Of a DNA stretch of 40,903 nt, positions 35,193-40,903 are shown in pieces; the first letter of the stretch is position 1, and each line of letters starts with the position of its first letter. The DNA lies in the NCBI GenBank assembly GCA_013214705.1, contig JABSRZ010000016.1, forward strand, positions 1 to 40,903, given 5' to 3'. The notes under the pieces were generated by a model. The model was not told the DNA's origin. It ran no database searches and was given only the letters and a program-made list of their open reading frames with translations. The translations under genes and the position numbers were made by a program. Origin of the DNA: Hyphomicrobiales bacterium. Its GTDB lineage: Bacteria; Pseudomonadota; Alphaproteobacteria; Rhizobiales; OSC116.

Positions 35193-35228
35193 GCAAGAGC
35201 TAATTATTTGCAAATGTGAGTTTGAAGT

Positions 35229-36284
35229 TTAAGTCGTGGCACCGATGTTGAAATGAACCGGTAAAACAATGTCCCGCTCGGGAAACTGGCCAGATGAAAG
35301 CCGAGCCAACATAGCCTCGCCCGCCCGCTCACCAAGTTGATAGGCCGAGGAGAGCACCGTGGTTAGCTGCGGGCGAAGATAACGATGCGCCTCAAAGCCA
35401 TTAAAACCGACTATACGCACATCCTCAGGAACGCTATAACCGCGATCCGAAAGAAGCAGCATAGCGGCCAGCGCTATCTGGTCGTTGCCGCAGAAAATAG
35501 CTTCTGGAAGGGCGTTACTATCAAGGTAGTCCCCAAATGAATCCTTTACATCACTATAAGATTCATTCCCGGCTTTCACTATATTCAATTCCACTTTGGA
35601 GCCAGACTGTGCAATAGATTCCTGCAGGCCTTGGATTCTTTCCTCGATGGCTGGCCAGGTTTGCCCCGGCCGTAAAACCAGAATATTTTTGACCCCACGA
35701 GCAAGAAAGTGATCGCCAATTAACCGGCCACCTGCCCGGTCATCCTGCCTGACGGTGCAAACATCTTCATATTTATCAGGGGCCTCCTGCTGAAATAACA
35801 CAAGTGGTTGATCAAGAGACCGCAACTGTTCGACCACCATTTTCCGATCGTGGCAATCGCCTGAAATCATGGCACAAAAACCGCCAACCTCAAAACTTCG
35901 CATAATCATGGAGTTAGCTAGGTCGCTTGCCCGCATGCCTTGGACCGTCATAGTATAGTCGGCACTGTTAAGCACATTGGCCAAGCCCGCCACAACTTGA
36001 GCGGTGAAAAAATCGACTAGAAACGATGGGGAATCATCAATCACTATCATACCTACAGACCGCTGATGGGCTCCGCGCAAATTGCGTGCAGCAGACTGGC
36101 GGCGATAGTTGAGGCGCACGATCTCGCGCTCTACCCGCAGTTTGGTTTTTGAACTGACAAATTGAAGCCGGTTATTCAGCACGTTGGATACAGTCATGGG
36201 TGACACTTTTGCTTCTCGAGCCACATCCTTGATAGTTGGGCGTCTAGCAGGTGGCTTAGATCCAGATTTAATTTCTTCGACCAT
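35229..36284 (-). CDS. LacI-family transcriptional regulator (cluster 2)
   Basis: Protein of 351 residues with a short basic N-terminal lead, then the LacI helix-turn-helix TIKDVAREAKVSPMTVSNVLNN, hinge region, and sensor domain (VGMIVIDDSPSFL, QDDRAGGRLIGDHFLARG, EAIFCGNDQIALAAMLLL, VGFNGFEAHRYLRPQLTTV). It lies between the palindrome before the dehydratase operon and a related site before its own start, so autoregulation and control of both arms of cluster 2 are likely. It is not closely similar to the cluster 1 regulator. Confidence 0.92.
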   Translation of the reverse strand: MVEEIKSGSKPPARRPTIKDVAREAKVSPMTVSNVLNNRLQFVSSKTKLRVEREIVRLNYRRQSAARNLRGAHQRSVGMIVIDDSPSFLVDFFTAQVVAGLANVLNSADYTMTVQGMRASDLANSMIMRSFEVGGFCAMISGDCHDRKMVVEQLRSLDQPLVLFQQEAPDKYEDVCTVRQDDRAGGRLIGDHFLARGVKNILVLRPGQTWPAIEERIQGLQESIAQSGSKVELNIVKAGNESYSDVKDSFGDYLDSNALPEAIFCGNDQIALAAMLLLSDRGYSVPEDVRIVGFNGFEAHRYLRPQLTTVLSSAYQLGERAGEAMLARLSSGQFPERDIVLPVHFNIGATT

Positions 36285-36321
36285 ATTGTGTCTCCCATAA
36301 ATATCCTATATGTATATATAT

Positions 36322-36340
36322 CGTTAAATGTAAATTAACG
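36322..36340. promoter_or_regulatory. Second LacI-type operator in the divergent promoter
   Basis: CGTTAA-ATGTAAA-TTAACG, an inverted repeat sharing the CGTTAAATGTAA half-site with the 48-bp palindrome. It lies between the regulator start (36284) and the SDR start (36358). An outer ATCCTAT (36303-36309) and ATAGGAT (36347-36353) pair surrounds it. It probably governs both divergent promoters. Confidence 0.7.
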
Positions 36341-36357
36341 CAACGCATAGGATTTTC

Positions 36358-37119
36358 ATGTCTAACAACTTTGCAAACTATCCCAGCCTAAAGGCTAAAT
36401 CTGTTTTCATCACCGGCGGTGCGGGCGGCATTGGCGCAAGCCTAGTAGCAAATTTTGCGGCTCAAGGTGCGCGGGTGGGTTTTGTGGATATCGACGATAA
36501 AAGCGCCAATGAATTGCGCGCCACAATTGATGTAGATGTGCATTACGCGCACTGCAACCTTTTGGATATTGATGCGCTAAAACAAACAATTGCCGATTTT
36601 GAAGCTTGCAATGATGGCCATATAGACGTGCTGATTAATAACGCTGGCAACGACGCCCGACACAGCGTGGCAGAAGTGGACCCCGCTTATTGGGACGATC
36701 GCATGAACCAAAATCTGCGTCATAAATTCTTTGCTGCGCAGGCGGTGTATAAGGGTATGGCGCGGGCTGGCGGTGGCTCTATCATCAATCTGGGGTCTAC
36801 GGTTGTGGCGATGTCTGCTGGCAATATGCCAGCCTATGTAACCGCCAAAGCTGCGGTATACGGGATGACGCGCGCTTTAGCTCGGGATTTTGGTCAAGAT
36901 CGCATAAGGGTGAATTGCATTGTACCCGGTTGGATTATGACAGAACGGCAAAAAGAATTATGGTTTTCCGACACTTCAGCAGCAGAAATTTCGAAAAACC
37001 AATGTTTGCCCGACACCTTGCACCCGGAAGACATTGCTTGCATGGCGTTGTTTCTGGCCGCAGACGATAGCCGCCACTGCACCGCTCAAAACTTTGTGGT
37101 TGACGGCGGCTGGACATGA
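36358..37119 (+). CDS. SDR sugar dehydrogenase (D-xylose/L-arabinose/fucose 1-dehydrogenase type)
   Basis: SDR of 253 residues close in pattern to Caulobacter XylB-type sugar dehydrogenases: YPSLKAKSVFITGGAGGIGA, NNAGNDARHSVAEV, the NLRHKFFAAQAVYKGM block, INLGSTVV, AYVTAKAAVYGMTRALARDF and QNFVVDGGW. It would oxidise the free sugar at C1 to a lactone with NAD(P), the first step of a non-phosphorylating pathway. TAGGAT precedes the ATG. It opens the plus-strand operon divergent from the regulator. Confidence 0.88.
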   Translation: MSNNFANYPSLKAKSVFITGGAGGIGASLVANFAAQGARVGFVDIDDKSANELRATIDVDVHYAHCNLLDIDALKQTIADFEACNDGHIDVLINNAGNDARHSVAEVDPAYWDDRMNQNLRHKFFAAQAVYKGMARAGGGSIINLGSTVVAMSAGNMPAYVTAKAAVYGMTRALARDFGQDRIRVNCIVPGWIMTERQKELWFSDTSAAEISKNQCLPDTLHPEDIACMALFLAADDSRHCTAQNFVVDGGWT

Positions 37120-37173
37120 GGTCAATAGCTGCCCCGCGCAACCCAACCCTATCAAACCATGGAGATTGATTAC

Positions 37174-38244
37174 ATGCCATCTCGCGACTATAACTTGCTT
37201 GGTCCAGACGCCCAAAACGCTGTTACCAACGGTCTCGTTACGGAGAATTGGTACAAAACACCCATTCCACGCCAGCAAATAAAGGCTCTGATGCGACGTT
37301 CAGACCAACCTGCTCTGCGCGATACGGCAATTTTATTTACATTAATGATCGGCTTTGCTGTGGGAGCTATCGCCGTTGGCCAGTCGTGGTGGGCGTTACC
37401 CCTTTGGCTGGCATATGGTGTGTTCTACGGCTCAGCGATGGACTCGCGATGGCATGAATGCGGGCATGGCACTGCCTTTAAAACACGTTGGATGAACCAA
37501 ACTCTCTATCAGATTGCCTGCTTTTGTTTGATCCGCGATCCACATTGTTGGAAATTCAGTCACGCTCGACATCACTCAGACACTATAATCGTTGGGCGTG
37601 ATCCTGAGATTGCCATTATGCGGCCACCAAACATTCCCGCACTTTTGGTTATTTTCTTTGGCATTTTCGACTTTTTCAATGGGTTCAAACGTATGTTTAC
37701 TCATGCTGCCGGCAACATTCTGCCCGAGGAAGCGGCTTACGTGCCAGAAAATTATCACCCCGCTATCTTTCGCATCGCCCGTATTTGGTCGCTCATTTAT
37801 TTGCTTACATTAATCGTAGCCTTCGTGCTTCAATCATGGGTGCCTGTGTTATTAATAGGGTTGCCGCGCATGTATGGTTGTTGGCATATAGTGTTGTGTG
37901 GTTTGCTTCAGCATGGTGGTTTGGCAGACAATGTGACCGACCATCGGCTAAATAGCCGAACGGTTTATATGAATCCCATAAGCCGCTTTATATATTGGAA
38001 TATGAACTATCATATCGAACACCATATGTTCCCTTTGGTCCCTTATTTTCGTTTGCCAGAACTACACCGCGCGCTTGCGCATGATTTGCCCAGCCCTAGC
38101 CACTCGATTTTTGCGGCCTATAAAGAAATGCTGCCCGCAGTGATGCGTCAAATTAAAAACCCTGAATATCAGATAAATCGGCCTTTGCCTGCCACGGCAA
38201 ATCCTTATCAAAAACATACAAGCCAAACCAAAGCTAAAAATTAG
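37174..38244 (+). CDS. MocD-like fatty-acid-desaturase-family hydroxylase
   Basis: Membrane diiron protein of 356 residues. The three His boxes are complete: H94-ECG-H98, H130-AR-HH (133-134), and H280-IE-HH (283-284) in NYHIEHHMFP. Hydrophobic segments flank them (~50-85, ~155-175, ~205-235). The start at 37174 follows GGAG; an ATG at 37159 overlaps that site. A Rieske ferredoxin gene follows after 19 bases, the same pairing as MocD/MocE in rhizopine (3-O-methyl-scyllo-inosamine) catabolism. The neighbours are sugar enzymes, not lipid genes, so oxidative O-demethylation or hydroxylation of a sugar is more likely than lipid desaturation. Confidence 0.85.
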   Translation: MPSRDYNLLGPDAQNAVTNGLVTENWYKTPIPRQQIKALMRRSDQPALRDTAILFTLMIGFAVGAIAVGQSWWALPLWLAYGVFYGSAMDSRWHECGHGTAFKTRWMNQTLYQIACFCLIRDPHCWKFSHARHHSDTIIVGRDPEIAIMRPPNIPALLVIFFGIFDFFNGFKRMFTHAAGNILPEEAAYVPENYHPAIFRIARIWSLIYLLTLIVAFVLQSWVPVLLIGLPRMYGCWHIVLCGLLQHGGLADNVTDHRLNSRTVYMNPISRFIYWNMNYHIEHHMFPLVPYFRLPELHRALAHDLPSPSHSIFAAYKEMLPAVMRQIKNPEYQINRPLPATANPYQKHTSQTKAKN

Positions 38245-38263
38245 AAAATTAAAGGGAAAACAA

Positions 38264-38575
38264 ATGACAAATTGGATCGACGCTTGTTCAAGCGATGATA
38301 TTGAAGCAGAAGACGTGGTCCGTTTTGACCATGAAAGGCGAACGTTCGCCATTTATCGTAACCATGAAAACCAATATTTTTGCTCAGATGGGTTATGTAC
38401 CCATGAAGAGGTACATCTAGCCGATGGCTTTGTGATGGAAAGCACCATCGAATGCCCCAAACATTCCAGCATTTTTGACTTTAGAACCGGTGTGGTCGAG
38501 ACGCCGCCAGCCTGTGAGAATCTCAAAATCTATGCCACAAAAGTCGAAAACGGCCGGGTGTTTATCGAGGTTTAA
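38264..38575 (+). CDS. Rieske [2Fe-2S] ferredoxin, MocE-like
   Basis: Small soluble protein of 103 residues with both Rieske ligand pairs: Cys45-x-His47 in LCTHEE and Cys64-x-x-His67 in IECPKHSSIFD. It resembles the MocE/NirD/BphF ferredoxin group and should pass electrons to the diiron enzyme encoded just upstream. No ferredoxin reductase (MocF) gene is present in the window, so one must be supplied from elsewhere. Confidence 0.92.
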   Translation: MTNWIDACSSDDIEAEDVVRFDHERRTFAIYRNHENQYFCSDGLCTHEEVHLADGFVMESTIECPKHSSIFDFRTGVVETPPACENLKIYATKVENGRVFIEV

Positions 38576-38642
38576 TTAGTGATACAAGCTTTAACAATTT
38601 AGTTATTTAGCGGTAAATTTTATAACGGAACGTGTTTACACA

Positions 38643-40340
38643 ATGGCGCATAAAAACTTTATCACGGACATAACCAACATTGTTGGTTCAAAAAACATTC
38701 TGACCAAAGCTCATAAAACCAAACGCTATCGCACTGGGTTTCGGTCCGGCGAAGGCGATGCCATTGCGGTTGTGTTTCCAACCTCATTGCTTATGCAATG
38801 GCATGTTTTACAAGCCTGCGTAAAGGCTGACATTGTCTTAATTATGCAAGCTGCCAACACTGGGTTAACCGAGGGCTCAACCCCTAGTGGCAATGAATAT
38901 GGCCGAGAGGTGGTGATATTAAATACCACTCGTATGGATAAAATTCACATAATTAGTGAGGGCAAACAGGTTGTCGCCTTGCCTGGTGCAACGCTTTATA
39001 AGCTAGAGCAGCAGCTAGAAGAATTTGACCGCCTGCCACATTCAGAAATTGGCTCATCTTGCATAGGTGCCTCTATTGTTGGTGGTGTTTGTAACAATAG
39101 CGGTGGCGCGTTAATTCACCGTGGCCCAGCCTATACCGAACTGGCGCTGTTTGCCCAAATTCATGCCGATGGTCGAGTTGATTTGGTCAATCATCTGGGT
39201 ATTAATTTGGGGCAAGATGCCGAAACCATACTTAGAAATTTAGATGATGGCGCGTTTGATAAAAGTGATATTGAACAAACTGATAAATTGGCATCCGACC
39301 AAACTTACCAAGACCGAGTTAGGAATATAACTGAGGATACGCCGTCCAGATTTAATGCCGATAAAGATCATTTATTTGAAACCAGTGGCTGTGCTGGCAA
39401 ATTAGTGGTATTCGCTGTGCGGTTAGACACTTATGAAAAAAACAAACAAGAACAGTTATTTTATATTGGCACAAACAACCCCAATGAACTTACTGACATT
39501 AGAAAACACATATTGAGTGAATTCGACAATTTGCCAATATTGGCTGAATATATGCACAAAGACATTTATGACATTGCCAAAAAATATGGCAAGGATGTGT
39601 TTGTGATTATAAACCTTCTGGGCACTAGCTACCTACCAATGTTTTTTACCTTAAAAGGCAATTTGGATGCTTGGTTTGAAAAACTGGGCTTTTTGCCCAA
39701 ACATTTTGCCGATAAAATGATTCAATTTTTAAGCATGTTTTTACCCAATTTATTGCCCAAAAAAATTGAAAACTATCGGGGAAAATATAATCATTATCTG
39801 ATGATTAAAATGGCCGATAGTGGCATTGCGGAGTTAGATGGTTTTTTAAGCGAATATTTTTCCAAAAATCAACAGAAACAAGGCGAATTTTATATCTGCC
39901 CGCCTAAAGATAGCTCAAAGATTTTGCTACATAGATTTGTGGCGGCGGGTAGCGCAGTGCGTTATCAGGCCGTTTATCATCAACAAGTAGAAGAGGTTAT
40001 TGCCTTAGATGTTGCCCTTAAGCGCAATGAAGAAAATTGGTTTGAGACTTTGCCAAAAGAGATTGAGCAGCAACTGAGCCACAAGCTATATTACGGCCAT
40101 TTTATGTGCCATGTATTTCATCAAGACTATATAGTTAAAAAAGGCGCTGATACGGTAAAAATCAAAACTCAAATGTTAGAGATTTTTAACCAAAAGGGCG
40201 CTGAATATCCCGCCGAACACAATGTTGGGCATGTTTATAAAGCCAAACCAGATCTTGCTAATTTCTATCAACAACTCGACCCAACCAATAGCCTTAACCC
40301 CGGCATTGGAAATGTCAGCAAACTAAAATTCTACAAGTAA
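38643..40340 (+). CDS. dld: Quinone-dependent D-lactate dehydrogenase, FAD-binding
   Basis: Protein of 565 residues, collinear with E. coli Dld: TKRYRTGFRSGEGDAIAVVF, MQAANTGLTEGSTPSGNEYG, HSEIGSSCIGASIVGGVCNN and SGGALIHRGPAYTELALFA in the FAD domain; YNHYLMIKMADSG and AGSAVRYQAVYH, then KLYYGHFMCHVFHQDYIVKK and AEHNVGHVYKA, DPTNSLNPGIG at the C-terminus. It oxidises D-lactate to pyruvate at the inner face of the membrane, feeding the quinone pool. Beside a pathway predicted to release lactate it would complete conversion to pyruvate. It has its own 67-base upstream gap. Confidence 0.95.
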   Translation: MAHKNFITDITNIVGSKNILTKAHKTKRYRTGFRSGEGDAIAVVFPTSLLMQWHVLQACVKADIVLIMQAANTGLTEGSTPSGNEYGREVVILNTTRMDKIHIISEGKQVVALPGATLYKLEQQLEEFDRLPHSEIGSSCIGASIVGGVCNNSGGALIHRGPAYTELALFAQIHADGRVDLVNHLGINLGQDAETILRNLDDGAFDKSDIEQTDKLASDQTYQDRVRNITEDTPSRFNADKDHLFETSGCAGKLVVFAVRLDTYEKNKQEQLFYIGTNNPNELTDIRKHILSEFDNLPILAEYMHKDIYDIAKKYGKDVFVIINLLGTSYLPMFFTLKGNLDAWFEKLGFLPKHFADKMIQFLSMFLPNLLPKKIENYRGKYNHYLMIKMADSGIAELDGFLSEYFSKNQQKQGEFYICPPKDSSKILLHRFVAAGSAVRYQAVYHQQVEEVIALDVALKRNEENWFETLPKEIEQQLSHKLYYGHFMCHVFHQDYIVKKGADTVKIKTQMLEIFNQKGAEYPAEHNVGHVYKAKPDLANFYQQLDPTNSLNPGIGNVSKLKFYK

Positions 40341-40436
40341 ATCCATGAACATTTGAAATTTGAATTCAAAAGCATGTCAATATTTTTGTCGACGATTATA
40401 AAAAAAATACTGCCCCAAGAGTATTTCCTTGTTTCA

Positions 40437-40655
40437 CTCACAACACAAATTGACTTTACTTATCTAAAAATCATTGGTTGGGGTTGGGTGTATTTATCAA
40501 CCATTTTGGATGATTACTCACGCTATATAGTGAGTTGGAAGCTCTGTACAACAAAGAAGAGCCATGATGCTACAGATGCGATTTAACTTGCTTTACAAGC
40601 TTCTGGTTGTGGCAAACCACATGTCAAACAAAAACCACTTCAACAATTAAGATGA
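40437..40655 (+). pseudogene. IS3-family transposase (orfB) fragment
   Basis: Frame reads LTTQIDFTYLKIIGWGWVYL, STILDDYSRYIVSWKLCTTK, DATDAI, a TAA stop at 40584-40586, then in the same frame LALQASGCGKPHVKQK to 40655. This is the start of the rve/DDE core (first Asp in QIDFTYLK, second in LDDYSRYI) of an IS3-type transposase. Both ends are missing and there is a nonsense codon, so it is dead. Confidence 0.85.
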
Positions 40656-40718
40656 ACAAAACTCTAATTCCGTTCAAACACCGAGTAATCCCTAAGCATT
40701 AGAAGTCGAAAAGGTTCA

Positions 40719-40742
40719 TTTGTGGGTAGATTTGTGGGTAGA
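40719..40742. repeat. Tandem 12-bp repeat near the tRNA-like end
   Basis: TTTGTGGGTAGA occurs twice head to tail (40719-40730, 40731-40742), about 40 bases from the CCA end of the tRNA-like sequence. Such short tandem sites beside a tRNA 3' end are likely integrase arm-type sites of an island junction. Confidence 0.6.
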
Positions 40743-40747
40743 TTGTA

Positions 40748-40772
40748 TTTTATTGGTATTTAACCAATAAAA
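40748..40772. terminator. AT-rich hairpin next to the tRNA-like gene
   Basis: Perfect 10-bp inverted repeat TTTTATTGGT (40748-40757) and ACCAATAAAA (40763-40772) with loop ATTTA. On the minus strand it lies 11 bases past the CCA end, where a terminator for the RNA would be expected, and it ends in a T-rich arm. Being AT-only apart from two GC pairs it is weak. Confidence 0.5.
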
Positions 40773-40783
40773 ACAGTGGTATT

Positions 40784-40903
40784 TGGTTGCGGGGGTAGGA
40801 TTTGAACCTACGACTGTAAGAAGTCCCGTTAGGGGCGACCTTCAGGTTATGCTGGAGGCGACCGTGAACACAGGTGTGTTCGCGTAAGCGCCGTATGGAC
40901 GAG
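40784..40903 (-). ncRNA. tRNA-like 3' end (initiator-tRNA-like att remnant or split-tmRNA acceptor piece), cut by window end
   Basis: The minus strand reads a T-arm GTAGG-TTCAAAT-CCTAC and acceptor strand CCCCGCAACCA, identical in pattern to the 3' end of alphaproteobacterial initiator tRNA-Met. CATAACCTGAAGGTCG, matching that tRNA's anticodon-side sequence, lies upstream, but 24 extra bases separate it from the T-arm and no normal anticodon or D-arm follows. Instead there are hairpins (GAACAC-ACCT-GTGTTC; CCTCCAG-CATAAC-CTGAAGG). It could be a rearranged tRNA at an integration site, or the acceptor piece of a permuted tmRNA. I cannot decide between these. Confidence 0.45.

Noticed and set aside
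35125-35196. N-terminal extension of the dehydratase
   Set aside because: The extra codons run through the 48-bp palindrome and read ITFNVIHVTLNVII, an artefact of operator DNA; the ATG at 35124 has proper ribosome sites.
33638-35203. Plus-strand ORF of 521 codons opposite the dehydratase
   Set aside because: It is the antisense shadow of the IlvD/Edd gene; the translation is Ser/Pro/Arg-rich with no domain and the minus strand has full cofactor-ligand motifs.
37174-38244. Reading the desaturase-family gene as a lipid desaturase
   Set aside because: His boxes fit both, but the coupling to a Rieske ferredoxin and the sugar-catabolic neighbours favour a MocD-like oxygenase; kept as an alternative only.

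Overview
The window looks like accessory DNA of a Gram-negative, probably marine, alphaproteobacterium. The grounds are AT-leaning composition, overlapping ATGA/GTGA gene junctions, sugar ABC importers with a single ATPase domain, a Dld-type D-lactate dehydrogenase, and a partial tRNA-like end resembling alphaproteobacterial initiator tRNA. No housekeeping genes are present. It is a mosaic of mobile-element debris, two sugar-catabolic clusters and one large defence-type helicase.

Region 1 (1-5.0 kb) is a small integrative element: the C-terminal part of a P4-type tyrosine integrase, a hypothetical protein, an AlpA/excisionase-like regulator, a replication-initiation-type protein and another hypothetical. 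It ends with a decayed gene tail (copy A, 4.68-5.0 kb) that recurs at 20.5-20.8 kb (copy B).

Region 2 (5.2-18.8 kb, nearly all minus strand) is catabolic cluster 1. A LacI-type regulator is transcribed divergently from a tightly coupled operon: SDR, enoyl-CoA hydratase, DUF4432 aldose-epimerase-like protein, class III CoA-transferase, a solute-binding-protein-like protein without a signal peptide, and two Gfo/Idh/MocA oxidoreductases. Downstream lie a sugar ABC importer, KDPG aldolase and a KDG kinase fused to a truncated SDR. The mix suggests import of a sugar derivative, oxidation, an acyl-CoA stage and final Entner-Doudoroff-type cleavage. I know of no described pathway with this set.

Region 3 (18.8-26.8 kb) is debris and defence: a heavily decayed integrase, an internally deleted IS21-type element, copy B, broken small ORFs, and an intact 1581-residue DUF4011/SF1 helicase/PD-(D/E)xK/DUF3320 protein that starts at TTG.

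Region 4 (26.8-40.3 kb) is catabolic cluster 2. The minus strand carries an IlvD/Edd sugar-acid dehydratase, RraA-like protein, ABC importer, amidohydrolase/lactonase, an enolase fragment, an FAH-family hydrolase and a keto-deoxy-sugar-acid dehydrogenase, with a second LacI regulator. The divergent plus strand carries a sugar-1-dehydrogenase SDR, a MocD-like diiron desaturase/hydroxylase, a MocE-like Rieske ferredoxin and Dld. Together they make an essentially complete non-phosphorylating diketo-hydrolase pathway for a 6-deoxy sugar (sugar to lactone to acid to 2-keto-3-deoxy acid to 2,4-diketo acid to pyruvate plus lactate), with an oxygenase pair that could remove an O-methyl group. A 48-bp palindrome before the dehydratase and a related site before the regulator/SDR are likely LacI operators.

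The right end (40.4-40.9 kb) has an IS3 transposase remnant, tandem 12-bp repeats, a hairpin and a tRNA-like 3' end, and looks like an integration junction.
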